This document shows, piece by piece, positions 12,301-24,604 of a stretch of 64,000 nucleotides of DNA; positions within the stretch are counted from its first letter, which is position 1; each line of letters opens with the position of its first letter. Position numbers and translations under genes: made by a program. Origin of the DNA: Ophiobolus disseminans (Eukaryota > Ascomycota > Dothideomycetes > Pleosporales > Phaeosphaeriaceae); the NCBI GenBank assembly GCA_010093685.1, contig MU006216.1, positions 881,065 through 945,064 of the forward strand, read 5' to 3'. The notes below the pieces were generated by a model. The model saw nothing but the letters and a program-made list of their open reading frames with translations, made no database searches and was not told the origin of the DNA.

Positions 12301-14330
12301 CCGACGCAGAGGCGTTTTCCCGAGACCCGGGCCAAGACATCGAGCAACTTGGGAGAATAGACGGCTATGACATATTCTGCCCAGCTGTGAATAGATTTGA
12401 AGCATGTCAGGAGGCTGAGTTGTCCATTTTAGTTCCGTTCCCTTTTAGGTACTTTTGATGACCGGAAGGGTGCGGCGTACAACGTTGCGATGCGAACGGG
12501 AGGGTGTGCTGACTGCATCGATCCTCGGTATTATGGTCATCTCACTCAGCCTTGCGGATGCCCCAGGATAGTTGTCAGCTGCGAGGTTGCACATGCCGGT
12601 GATTATACACCCGCAAGGCTGGATAGAGTTGGAAATGCGATTCCTGCGTGATGCCATACGGCCGAGGCATTCACGAGAAAGTACGGAGCATCGCAAGAAG
12701 GTACCTCGGGCAGACGCTCGGCAGGTACCACGTCACAAAGTCTGAAAGCATCGTTACCTGAGCTTGCAGTCTGGAAGTACCTGCCAACCGTAATTTGCAC
12801 TTGCCTATGCCGGCCCGTGATAGAAGCTCGAGGCTAGAATAAGTGTCGGAAACTAGGACTGTACTTTGCGCTGGACCCTTGGATCGCCCTGAGGTGCATG
12901 TGACAGAGGCTAATGTACCCCAGAGTTGGACCGGCTAAAGCTCGTCTCGAAGCAGAAACAGTGCCGGCAGAATTCCGAGGCACTCGAGACGGAAGGACTT
13001 TCAGGCTCGGAGGAGGTTTACGAGCTGTTTCGTTTCAGTCGCATGCGTGGCATCACTGTGTGGGGAAACACGGAGGAACAAACAGGCAGAATAGGTTGCC
13101 ACTCGCAGATCAAGGCAATGATCAGAAGGACGACGCTTTTTCGACTTCACCACAAGATTGTTTGCCTCGCTAAATGTCTGCGTAGCCTGCTCGTAGTGTC
13201 GCCGCCAGGTCCAAACATTGGCTAGTAGAAACCGCCCAGCTCAAGGCGGAGCTGCGGATTAAGAATCCGGGGCACGGCGCTCGGATTCCGCAAAGGGAAA
13301 CGCAAACGTCGCCGGCTGAAATCGTGGGATGACAGGGTTGGGCTCCCATGATCCCCGAAATGATCTCCAGACTAAGCTTACCCCTTATGGCATCTGCTGT
13401 CCGAGCGGGCTTCGCGGAACCGGGCGTGGCGTCGTATGAGTCGTGGGGGGCGGCGTCCACTGTCACTGTGACATCCCTTGCCCAGGTGCTTTTTCAGGAT
13501 TGCAAAGCAAGTTATGGTGCTATGGGGTGACGAAGCAGGCTGCGAAGGCGACAACGAAAACATCGGTGGCTGCGAGCAAGACCAGCTGTTCGGCATAACG
13601 AAGCGCTGATTGATGGCCTCGGGGACAAGTCATCGCTGGATATCGCATGTGCGCCAGTTGACAGGGCGAGCTTCGGCTGTGAGCTCGCATGGGACTGGCG
13701 GTCGAGCCCGAGTGCCGGGGTGACGAGGCGGAGGGAGACACGGGGCTGACGGGTGTGGGAGCCTTCTAAGGACACCGCTCCTTTGAAAGCGGACGCGATT
13801 GGTGCATGCAAGTCCACCGCTCTTCCACAACTAGGCGGTAAGACCAGTCATCACCCTCTAGATAGAAGCGTTTCATGCGGACCGTGGCGCCCAAAGTAAA
13901 TACGTCGCGGAAGTTATAACGCGAGCCGTGACCGCTCCTCGCATCCCACGTCTGGACCATATGATAGTCGAGACACAGACACATTGCTTCTGACTCGGAC
14001 TCCTGACCCACTCTGGAACAACAGCCCCGTGGAAAATACTTAACAACCCTCCGCCCCTCCGCGATCTTGAAGCCAACGATCGCATCATCTCTGAACCGTG
14101 TTCTCGAGTCAAGGTTCGGCCTACCAGTTTGGGTTTTCGCAGCCTGCTTTCCATCCAACCATCTCGGCGTCATACATCATCGACCCGCTTCCGCACTCGG
14201 ACAACCTGCCGACCACGCTACGCAAACGTACACCAAGAAAACCGACGTGGATCCGCGCAGACCCTTCCGGCCGACAACGCCCGCAAGTGTGTGTATATAC
14301 ACAAGGTGACCCACCTCGTACACCAGCAAA
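9313..14330. other. 5-kb gene-free stretch
   Basis: No coding sequence can be supported. The longest frames (for example 11709-12191 minus, 160 codons) match nothing I know, lack plausible exon partners and are within chance for this base composition. No RNA gene, terminal repeats or transposase motifs are visible. The sequence is not obviously AT-rich, so heavy repeat-induced point mutation is not evident. A small run of near-repeats (TGCATACA-like) lies near 10498-10520. Confidence 0.55.
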
Positions 14331-14768
14331 ATGCATTTCGAAACCTCACCCGGCTCGTCGCCTTCCAAGTCGATACCGATCAGTATCTCACCTAGCAGGA
14401 TGGCTTCTCCCACCGGATCGCTCTGCAGCAACTACTCTTTCGAGTCGATGTCAAGTCGGGGCTCGTCATGTGCTTACCCATCATGGCCCTCCGGCTCATC
14501 TCTTGGATATCGCAACACGCCTTCATCCTTCATCTCGGACGCCGATCTCTTCGGTGAGGACTTCGATGACGAGGACTCAGGTCCCTTCCTCACCGAGGCA
14601 CCAGCACCGCCTCGTCAGCCCACCATGGCTCAGGCCTTCCCAGTACTGCCACCACTGTACGCGCAAAAGAAGCCCAAAACGGAGCGAAGGCGCAGCAGTG
14701 GCAAGAAGCAGCGGAGGACTTCCAAGCCGATGACTCCCATCTCAGAGTCACCAGAGCAGGTTGAGTGA
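14331..14768 (+). CDS. small Ser/Pro-rich conserved fungal protein
   Basis: A single-exon protein of 145 residues. The N-terminal half is Ser-rich and disordered (SPSRMASPTGSLCSNYSFES). An acidic stretch follows, ISDADLFGEDFDDEDSGPF. Near the C-terminus is a strongly basic patch, KTERRRSSGKKQRRTSKP, that looks like a nuclear localisation signal, then PMTPISESPEQ. The layout resembles small uncharacterised proteins common in Pezizomycotina, but I cannot name a function. It stands alone in a gene-poor region. A TATA-like run (GTGTATATACAC) sits about 30 bases before the ATG. Confidence 0.7.
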   Translation: MHFETSPGSSPSKSIPISISPSRMASPTGSLCSNYSFESMSSRGSSCAYPSWPSGSSLGYRNTPSSFISDADLFGEDFDDEDSGPFLTEAPAPPRQPTMAQAFPVLPPLYAQKKPKTERRRSSGKKQRRTSKPMTPISESPEQVE

Positions 14769-17700
14769 GCATCATGACGATACCCGAATAACAAACTCTA
14801 ACTGTAAGTCCACACCAAATCAAAACCTAGCAGTGTCGCAATATTAATAATCTTCTCCAGTTATTTTGATCTCCACGTCATTACGTGTAGCGCGCGCGTT
14901 GTCGTCGCGCTCTCGTCAGTGGCAGTCGCGTGGCTAGTGCCCTTCACATGTGAAGGCTCTGCCGCCGCTTGGCGCGCCACCCTTGCCGCCAGACTGCATC
15001 ATGCCTCAGGCAGTCAACTGCGCTGTTGCATCTACACATGCCGCGCTTAGCGCCGATCATGGTATATTCATGCAGCATCACGCTTATGGAGTCCTCGACG
15101 TCGACCAGTCAGCCTCAGTTACACCCACATTGCGCTGCTGTCGAAGCGCTAATGTCCCGGCCTGAGACGTCGCTCTTGTCATGCCCACGCGATAGGGAGC
15201 TGTGTTGCGCAAGGCTGAGAGCACCAAGCTTGTCTCGACTGCCTTGCCGCAGTTCCAGACTGAAGGATCACCAGGCGTGGAGTGTTTGGCGGTCACCTAC
15301 CGCACCCTTGTGGAGAAGAACCTGGTCGTCGGGCGGGATTGGACGACGATGTGTGACGGTCGAGTGCATTTGCAGGCGTTTTTGTTTTCGCATTGATACC
15401 CCCGCTCCGCGAATCGGACGGAATGCTGCATAGCGCTGTTTTCGCATCAGCGAGCCCTTGAGGCTTGCTAGTGGCTTATCCACCTTTCCCTTTATGATAC
15501 CCCCACCACAGAGATCGTTTGCAAATATCAATAATTACCTCAAAAACCCTGTGGCCCTTGGTGATGAGTCGTTAACCCTGAGTACCAAGATCAAACTAGT
15601 GAGCCTCAATCACATTTTATCACTTCTGGCGTAATCGTTGAGATGTGAGGCGCACTCCTTTCGGCGTCTCTTGCTGGGCCTCCTTATTAGTCTGGTGACG
15701 GGCTCGCAGTAAACGGTCTCCCTAATTCTAAACTCGCAAGGAGTTTCGTGAGGGAGTCCACTGATACGCCTTCCCAGCCCGCGCTCCCTCTTAAGATACG
15801 GTCTCGTCACCTCACCCTTCTTCGAATCACCGCTGAGTGCTGCCCAAGGATCAGCCCCCGTGATATCGCGAGAGCCAAAAATAAGCTTCGCAGCCCGCTT
15901 CCGGTAAGCGAGGTTTGCAGCGGAGGCGGGGTTCTTCCACCCGTTGAACACTGCATCCTCGAGCTCATATGCATGCTTCCGGCCGTCGGTGCAGATTCTG
16001 TGTCGCTGTAGGTCAGACATGTGGTCGTTTTGCAATGGGGCTGTCTCATGTTGATGGAACTGGCGCTGGAACAACACGCGACGTGCGCGTTACAGTTCAC
16101 CCCTCGCAGTACTACATGCCATAGTCGTGGGGGAGGGAAGGATGGGAAATGGGTGGCTGGATTCACAGTGTGTAGCGAGCAGGGTAGCTAGTGCCGGCGG
16201 TTGCACCATCAACTGTGATCAATCCACCGCTTGCAGCCCTGTGCTGGACCCCAACCCGACTCTGAAATATCTTTGGCGTAGACTCGAGCCATGAAGATCT
16301 GTTGGGGTAGCCGCTGGGGTCTGGGTAGCTTTTCCATATTGATGCTTCATGCTGATCAGAGGGATTCGATACTCAACACCAGTTTCTAGGTATTATCGAC
16401 CGGCATTCATATAGCTGGACCAGGGAGCAGCGCTCGTGTGTGGCTGATCGTCGAAGCTTTGACTGCTGGAGCTCGCCATAGGAGCAGATGTGCGGAGAAC
16501 AAATCGGTTGTGCTCCGCTCCGTCTGTGCTAGAGCTCTGTGCTCCAGGTGTACCTCGACCATCGGGCTTCAAGGGTTGGGAGAGTGTATGTATGAGCGGA
16601 CAGAACCGTCATTAGGGGCGGCGATATGTTGGAACACATTGCAAATGTCGGGTCTACCGTTCACTGGGTACCTTCCCAACGTCATGCGCGAGGTCGTAAT
16701 GTAACTCCTGGGATGGGACATGCCTGGAAAGCATGGACACAGCACTCAGGGACTGCGATTCTTGTGCCACAAGCTCACATAACCGCTTCCTACAGCGGGA
16801 TGAGGGGCGTCCCGCGAAGCTTGGGCGCCGGGGCGCCGCATGGGCATAGAGGCCAATCGATATCAGTGCCCGGCAGCGGTGTGGTGAGCTCTTCAACGAT
16901 CCCGTTGCGCAGCCCATCGCATAGTGCAATCAGCAAAAGGGTCGAAAAGGAGGGCCGTCGAGCATAGAGTAGGTTATATCCATTCGGACGAGTGCGCAGT
17001 GGTGTTGCGTCTCTGGCCATGGATCATCGTCTATGTCTCGGGCCGTACCCAGCCGCTACTGCGCGTGATGATAGGCCTTAGAGGTGTGATTAGGCTTGCC
17101 GCTATCACGTAGTCTGCGCCAATCAGGCGTGTGGAATCGTGTGCTCCCTCGAATCCTCGTCTTTCGCACTTTGGTCCCTGTGCCATCTAGCCTCTCAAGA
17201 GGCTGAATTGCTCACGACATGCAGGCACGGTCGCCTTTGCGGCGCGAAGTTAACCAACGGAGTCCTGTTAGACTGGGGTGGCCCGCTTGGCGACCAGCAT
17301 CCGGCATGATACTGCTACGTTTGTCGAGTCACCGAAGACTATTGCGAGTCTTCGCGACAGCCAGCAAATGAGCAAGCCGGAATCACAACGCCTCGTGGTG
17401 CCTGTCATGCTTTTCTCAAGCACCTGCTGGCTCGACGGACCCAACCGTGCCAATTGTCCTATTCTGAGCACATAGTCAATTCCTTCTGCGCCTCTAAGCG
17501 CCGCTGATTGATAGGCCCGTTGTTCCCACGCGCATCACTGCACACCTCCTCCGCGCTTCTGCTGCTTCTCTCCTCCTCGTTCTCTGTTTGACATTGACAG
17601 TCGGTCTTTTCAGCTCGTGTACCGCGCAAGATACCTTCCAAGGCGGCGCATGCATATTTGTTTAACCGCCAACTCTAATCCTTGTTGGCCGAGGCGGGGC

Positions 17701-17931
17701 TGAATATACCGCCCTCGAGCCGCCGTGGATTTCTTGTCAAGTGCACTGCTCTCTAGCGTGCAGGTTGCAGTGAGTCTCGGGACATTTTACAATTCCATAT
17801 CGCGCTTCTGGAAGCCCCTGATTGTGCTCCTGTCTGCCATAATCGATACCACATCCCATCGAGATGCGCCTGTTGCGCGTTCGTCACCTCGACATTGACT
17901 GACCGAGCAATTGATCCGCAGACCGCCCACA
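14769..17931. other. 3-kb gene-poor stretch
   Basis: Apart from the weak candidate listed at 15610-16020, I see no gene, RNA or repeat. The last 400 bases before 17932 are pyrimidine-rich, as in fungal promoters and 5' leaders. Confidence 0.5.
15610..16020 (-). CDS. doubtful small ORF, unknown
   Basis: From an ATG at 16020 this frame encodes 136 residues, beginning MSDLQRHRICTDG and with a basic C-terminal segment (RLIRRPSKRRRKE). A branch-like CTGAC and a CTACAG acceptor-like site lie just inside the start, so it could instead be an internal exon. I recognise no family and coding character is weak. It may be chance. Confidence 0.2.
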   Translation of the reverse strand: MSDLQRHRICTDGRKHAYELEDAVFNGWKNPASAANLAYRKRAAKLIFGSRDITGADPWAALSGDSKKGEVTRPYLKRERGLGRRISGLPHETPCEFRIRETVYCEPVTRLIRRPSKRRRKECASHLNDYARSDKM

Positions 17932-20900
17932 ATGAGTACAGGACCCTCCCGACAGCGGTCGAACTCGACAAAAGGGTCCTCGATCCGCTCAGAAGTCAAG
18001 ATCAAACCGCCCACACCTTCCGGCACGCCCGGCACGGATGAGTTCGCATTCGACCCCGTGAGCGCAACAGCGTCGTTCCTGCTTGTGGCTCAAGGAAACG
18101 AGATATTATGCCTGCACCACGACACTCTGGCGCTGGAGAGGCGCTTCAGCCGCCACCGCGAGGACATTTCGTGGATACATGCCGACACGGTCAGTGAGCG
18201 GGGTGGTGGTCGCCTGGTTGTGAGCTACGATGCAGGGTCTACGGCAATTGTGTGGGATCTTTTCACGGGCGAAGAGGTGGCTCGCTTTGCGTCGTATGAG
18301 CAGATCCGAGTGGCGGCATGGATGAGGAACGGAAACGTTGCTTTTGGTGAGTTCCGAGAGGCTGTGGTTGCGCTTGCCGCGCCCGATGCTAACACGCCCA
18401 CAGGCAACGCCCAGGGCAACATTATCTTGTTCGAGCCTTCCACCTCCGAACACCTTTCCGCGAGGACCATCTTCGATCCCATAACAGCATTGGCACCCGC
18501 GCAAGACTGCAGAACATTCGCAATCGGGTATGCATCACGCTGCGAGGAAGGAATCACGGGCTTTTACTGACTATACGCAGTTATCTCAATGGCTCCATCT
18601 TGATTGCGACTCTGCAGCCTTCGTTTACTATTTTGCACACCCTCACTACCCCCAGATCTCCTTCCCCCATTGCAGGCTTGGCCTGGCATGGCTCTTCCTC
18701 AAAGCAAAAGTCGGAGATGTTGGCGGCGCAGACTTCAGATGGTGACCTGAGGGTGTGGAGCGTGCCCAAAGTTCCGCATAGTGGTGACGTCCCGTGCGTC
18801 ATTCGCGTCTTGAACCAAAAGGACCAAAGAGAGCCAGGCCCTTGTTGGTTTGCGTGGTCGAAAAATGGCCGAATTGTTCAGTATACCGAAGGGTATGTAC
18901 ACAGGCCTTCGCACCCTATCTTGCTGCTCAACTACTGACCCTCCCAATCAATAGGCAAACCTGTGCTTGGGATGTACGCACAAAAAGAGTATCTTATGAG
19001 ACAATTCCCACTATCCACGATGCTGTTGCGATATGCAACTATGGTCCTACTGCTACGCTCTTCACAATTGGCCGCAACTTCAGCATTCAGCAGTACGATA
19101 TGAACCCAAACAGCAGCGTGGCGACAATGGTCGCCAATGTGCAGCATGCTCCAGCAAACACGCCGCCTTCACCACCCAATTCGTTGGACGAGCAGAAACG
19201 ACCAAGAGAAACGGAGGAACCTGTCACTGCACGCCCTTTGAAAACAGCCCCGCAATTACTTGCTAGTTCCGAAAGCGAGAATGAAGGCGCTGTCATGTCC
19301 CCACTAGAGAAAATAGCACAAGAGATGGACCAGCTAGAAGAAGAGCGACGTGATCGACTCGGACCTCTCAGTCCAGTGTCTAGTCGAGGGTCACAGAGCT
19401 CAAAGTCATCCGGTGGGAGTGGTCGTGCGCCTCGTTACCGCTACGATAAGCCCTCACTCGGAGCGCGATCATCTAAAAGCTCCGGAGCCGCTTCCGGTAC
19501 GGTATTCTCTTCCGGCACATCTTCGTTCGCAGGAACTTCTCGTGAGAGCATCTCTATCCGGTCTACTTCTTCTGCCGCTTCTTCTTCGAGGTATGGTTCG
19601 TCGGCTCTGCGAAAAGAGGTATTGAGAAGTCCGGAGGCGGCGAGAAAGAACCAGCACATGGATCTTTTCCCATTCACAAAGGCAAGGCTCAGCGATGTGC
19701 CGTTTCGACCAACTGAGCTTGGGCCTGAAAGAACGCCAGACGATCTGCGTTTGAACATGCTGAAAGTTGTCTTTGGATGGGACAATGATATTGATGAACT
19801 GGTTCGTGATGAGCGTAAGTTATCCCATCCTAGTGTTGAAAATGTCTGCTGACCGTTGTAGTTGCGCGCCACCACGCAGACTCTGCTGCAGCTGTTCTTC
19901 TTTCCAAGTGGCTTGGTGACATCGGCGCAGATCTCATGGCATCCATGGTTGGATCTGAGTCAATGACCTCCACTGACTGGATGCTGCTTGCGTTGAGCAA
20001 CATGGGCCATGGAACCCAAAAGAAAGTCGGAGAAGCTTTCGTGCAGCGCCTACTGGAGAAGGGTGACATTCACCCTGCCGTTGCGATCCTCCTCGGACTC
20101 GGTGAGAACAATGATGCTATCGAAGTTTACGTGTCTCGGAAGTACTACATGGAGGCAATTCTCCTGACTTGTCTTCTCTTTCCCACAGACTGGCAAAGGC
20201 AGTCCTTCCTTGTCAGGAAGTGGGGAGAGTTTTCTGTCTCCCACGGCAAGGCAGAGTTGGCAGTCAGATGTTTCTCTTGCATGGGACTTGAAACTACCGA
20301 ACCATGGTTCTCGCCACGAGCGCAGGACGCCGTTTTCTCCGCCCAGAAACAGGCACTCCTAGGTTCACAACTTAGCCCACCGCTGTCGCCACCTAGTGTT
20401 GGCAGCAGTCGAATCGCGTCCAGGATGGCTTCCCTCAAGCTTGTCACTGACTTCAATCGGGGACCTCAGCCACAGCAAATGCGCGGAGACGACAACGAAC
20501 GGACGCCCATGAACCATGGTGTTACTCCCATCGCAGAGTCTGCGCTTAGTCCATCAGGCGCCGCTCAACCTTGGAGAGTGGCCCGTGACCCTTCAAGAGA
20601 ACCCTCTTCTGCGAGGACTGCAACACCTGGTGCGTACAGAAGGAAGCGCCTGCCATCCAAATCCGGTACCGACCGATCAACGACTAATAATGAGGTCCTC
20701 GCCAACCTGGCAATACCTGATCGAGGTCAGCGTGGTGAGTCTCAGTCAAGGACCGCCATTGACAACGTTGGTCGCGAAGCGGAAACACTACCATTCTCTA
20801 CTCGCCGGGCAACTACTACAGGCGAATCAAGGGAGTTTGTCCTCTCTGCATCAACCTATGCACCAACCAAGTCAGGTGATCATCTTCCCTCCCCTGCCAT

Positions 20901-23289
20901 GGGCGTTTTTGAGACACTGAGCCAGAGGAGCAGCGAGTCTCGCGAAAGATCTCGCAGCCGTAAACCACAGGATTTGCATCTCCACATGCAAGAACTCATC
21001 GTTGAAGGAGGTCCAGAGACCGGTCAGAGTGATAGACTGAGCCCGCCAGGGACTGGATCAAGCATGAAGAGCGCCAAGGTCAGGAGCATCGATCAGTACA
21101 TCAGCAGCCTCGATGAAGCGAACAACTATAACAGAAGCCATGTCGATCCTATTGAGGAGAGGCCCGCTTCGCGAACTGCAAGGACACAGAGCCGGACTCG
21201 TGAGGAATCTCAAGGCCGTGGTCGCTCTGGTGTCCGTTTCATCCGTCCTGCGAAGCGATCACCATCCTCTCCAGTGCCCATGTCTCCCGAAGATGCCGGT
21301 ATCTATGTTTCAACAAAAGTAGAAGCGGGCACAAACACTGAGAACTTCGACGACGAGCGTTTCTACAAGATGAGTGTTGCGTCCCCAATCGCATCAGAGT
21401 CAGCAACTAGTGCTCGCACTACTCGTAGCCGCGCAAGACACGGAGCGAGCAAGACAAGATCTTCTTCTAAAGCAACTCGCCGTGCTGAATCTCCTGAAGG
21501 ACCTGTACCTGGTCGAAGCAGGGTTGCAAGTCGAACCTCGAGTCGGCGCCCAGTCGAAGGTCGAGGCCGCAGTGCCAATCGTGGTGACAAGTCCCCTGCA
21601 TCGCCACAGCCAATGCACCGTGAAGACAGCGAAGCTTTCATGGATTATGAACCAGTCCGTCCGAGGAACCGAAGCACCAGCCGGCGTCCTGGAGAGCGCG
21701 CTGCAAGCACGAAACGCGAGCCATCAACAGAACGTCGCGCACCCCGAGATCGCTCCATGAGTCGCAAGCCTACTCCAGCTCTACGGGAGGCTACCCCTGC
21801 GCTACGAGAGCCTACGCCCGCTCTGCGTGAGCCTACTCCCGCTTTACGAGAGCATACTCCTGCTCCACGAGAGTCAAGCCGCACGCGCACGAATGTTCGA
21901 GAAGTTTCGCCCGACTCAATGGCCTCCGGACGATCTGGTGTGTCCCGTCTCAGGCCAACCACTATGTCTAGGAGGGAGCTTGCAGCGAAAGAGCTAGCAG
22001 ATCGTAGACTGTCTCTAGCTCGCCGACCTTCTGCGCCTGTGATTCCTGATCCTGGCGAGCTTGCGTTCCGACCCAGCGCTCACGGACGTTCCAACACAGA
22101 CGACATGCTGAATACCCTTTCAATGTACCGCGAGCCCATCCAACGAAGCCAGACAGCCGATCCAGAGATGACCAAGAAATACTCACCGACGAACAGGATG
22201 CACTCTGCCACGACTTCGACTAGCTCTGTTCCCATCGGTCTTCCAGCAAATCCTCGTGCAATGCGCCACCCTCGATACATGACTGCAGACCCAAATGACG
22301 AAGATGGCATCCCTGCCGTGCCAACTATCCCAGACAATTTGCAGCATAGGCAAGAGCCGCAAGCGCCACAGGACGACCTCGGTCCCTTGCTCCCATCCAC
22401 GACTTTTGGTCAGCCTATCGTGCCTCCATCCCGCGCAGCGTCAGCACCACCTCAGGAGCTCTATCCTTCTCAAGGTAGCCTTCGTCCATCCCCAACATAC
22501 CCGATGCCTTCGCGAAGACCTTCCCTCGGCAGCACCCGTGGCCACTTGCGACAAAACACATCGCCTGATATTCTGCCTGCAACGAACTACAAGCGTATCA
22601 CCCCGCCACCCTTCACGGCCAGCATCGCCGAGACTATCCACGAAAGCGACATTGTGGTCATTGACGTTGACGATATCTCCCGCCCATCGCCACCAGTGTT
22701 GTCTCAACTTCAGCATCTAGCAACCCCACCTCCACCGCCCCCTCCACCACTAAATCTCAGTGGTACAAATGATGTGGGCATGATCAGCATCGCCATAGAC
22801 GACAACCCTGGAGAAAACCCATCCGAAATTCCGCCAACTAATGTGCCAACCACCAGCTCGCCACAGACTCATCGTCGTGGCCGCGGCAGCGTCAGCGACA
22901 ACCTAGGAATGACCTTTAAGAGGGTTACCGAGCGCATGAGAAGCACCAGTCGCTCTCGTGCCAAATCGCCACCCATGATGGCCGTTTCTCCTTATGAAAG
23001 TGTACCCGAGTTCTCGTTCCCTCGTGGCAATAACCAATCTCCCCCGGTCAGCGGCGGCAACAACGGCGGTAACGGCGACAACTACTTCAGCAACAACGGC
23101 GGTAACGGCGACAACTACTTCAGCAACATGCTGCCGCCACCACCTCCACCACCCCAGCCGATGGAGCAAGTCATCTCCCCCATCGAGGGCCAGCCCTTCT
23201 ACAAACACCCCAAGGAGGTTCGCGCCAACATGCCACCCGCCACTCTCCAGCCAGGCGTCTACCAACCCGACAACACGCCCATGATCTAA
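17932..23289 (+). CDS. very large WD40 scaffold with Gemin5-like helical region and long disordered tail
   Basis: Five exons (17932-18346, 18404-18527, 18581-18892, 18955-19814, 19862-23289) encode 1712 residues. All four introns (57, 53, 62 and 47 nt) have GTRNGN donors and AG acceptors. Residues 1-390 form a WD40-type propeller (LCLHHDTLALERRFSRH, STAIVWDLFTGEEVARF, LRVWSVPKVP, TCAWDVRTKRVSYE). At about 570-680 lies an alpha-solenoid-like segment (GDIHPAVAILLGLGENNDAIEVY) resembling the helical region after the Gemin5 propeller. Beyond that the protein is disordered, Ser/Arg/Pro-rich, with SR dipeptides, five TPALREP-like repeats, a poly-Pro run near 1524 and a duplicated Gly/Asn motif near 1636. 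Pezizomycotina carry such proteins uncharacterised. Intron 1 is a multiple of three without stops, so it could be retained. Confidence 0.8.
21769..21873 (+). repeat. coding tandem repeat, five 21-bp units
   Basis: Five 21-bp units encode the seven-residue repeat PTPALRE with small variations (PTPALRE, ATPALRE, PTPALRE, PTPALRE, HTPAPRE). Third-codon positions have diverged between units. Confidence 0.9.
23059..23124 (+). repeat. perfect 33-bp tandem duplication in coding sequence
   Basis: Two identical 33-bp copies (23059-23091 and 23092-23124) encode NNGGNGDNYFS twice near the C-terminus of the WD40 protein. Identity at silent sites shows that the duplication is recent. Confidence 0.92.
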
Positions 23290-24604
23290 GCAGTGCAACA
23301 CTTTCGAAACGTTCTTCAACAATCTCTCGACAACAATTACAACGTACACACTTTTTTTCGTACCAACGACCTTGACGACCTCGCGCTTGCATCTTCGCAC
23401 CACCATCTCTCATACCCGCTTTTTCTACACCCTTTGTGGGTCTTCCATCCGAGCGCAGCATTTCAACAACATGTTTTTTGATTTTTCAGTATCATTAGCG
23501 GTTTTATCCTCCATCATTCATCTATCTCGTCAAGACTCGGATTCGGCAAAAAAGGATTGCACGTCCATAAGCTTCGCGGCGGAAATGTCGATACCCTTTT
23601 TTATATTAGTTCGCATATGCTGCCCTCCTCCCACTTTGCTTCGGCATTCATTGGAGTGGGGGCGGTGTTTCTGGTTTGGCATGGGGGGCGATGGGAACAT
23701 TGGCATTTTCTGGCATTTTTTTTCTCTTTGTGCATATTTGCTTTCGCTGGGAGGATTTTGGGTGCATGGCTTGGTGATGGGATATGAATACGAAGAAGAC
23801 GGAGGAGGAAGAACAGGGGGTTTTTTTTTCGCTTCGAAGTAATGTACATCCTTTTCCCATGATTGCGGTTTCTTGATCTCCATCATCCCAATTGCGCTGT
23901 CATGAGTTCGCTCCCTCGTTGTTTTTGTGTGCCTCGCCTTTTTTGCTTCGCAAACTCTCCCTTGGAATGGTTATACCAAAGATAAGCGCCTCGCGGCTGA
24001 AAAGTAATGTTTCTCAAACAGTGTTATATTGCGTCGCTCTCTTGGTTGGATAGGATTAATAAGGACAGGCTTAGGTAGCATATTGATATTCAATCGGATC
24101 TCTTCTCTAGAGTAGGGGTGATTGAACAACGTGAAAGCTTGGACTACGTAATGAGATGACTCCGAGCATGAGGTTGACATGTAGTTACGAAAGACATGAT
24201 TTCAAATATCTGTCTCCGTATCATTGGGTTTGTCTCATCTGCCAATAGTAAAGCTTCCTATTCCAATACATTCCTCGTACCCTTCACGTCTGCATCAGAA
24301 TGGCATGCCCGGTGTCAAATGTCTAAATCCTCGTACGGCGAGCTCAGGGTGGCACGCACAGTCTCTCATCGGCTGCGTATGTTCCAGGAACAGGCTTTGC
24401 CGGTAGCGACTTTCGATTCTCACCATGGTAGGTTATGTTAATGTTGGAGATTATGCAAGACGCTGACCAACGTCTATCGATACCATTGGCTATGATGAGC
24501 GGGATGCTGATAGTGGTTCGAGACAGCCCATCAGCCATTCCTATGATGGCAGGGGGTGTTGGGTCGTCATTGCTCGCAACTTTGGAGAAGGAATTGGTCG
24601 GGCC
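23290..24604. other. convergent intergenic region, T-rich
   Basis: This contains the 3' flanks of the WD40 and UPF3 genes. 23.6-23.9 kb has several T runs. No gene is supported. Confidence 0.5.

Noticed and set aside
9313..17931. Repeat-induced point mutation or a transposon relic as cause of the gene-poor region
   Set aside because: I see neither strong AT bias nor terminal repeats, transposase or reverse-transcriptase motifs.
22903..23406. 167-codon minus-strand Val/Arg-rich frame
   Set aside because: Antisense to the disordered tail of the WD40 protein, including its 33-bp repeat.
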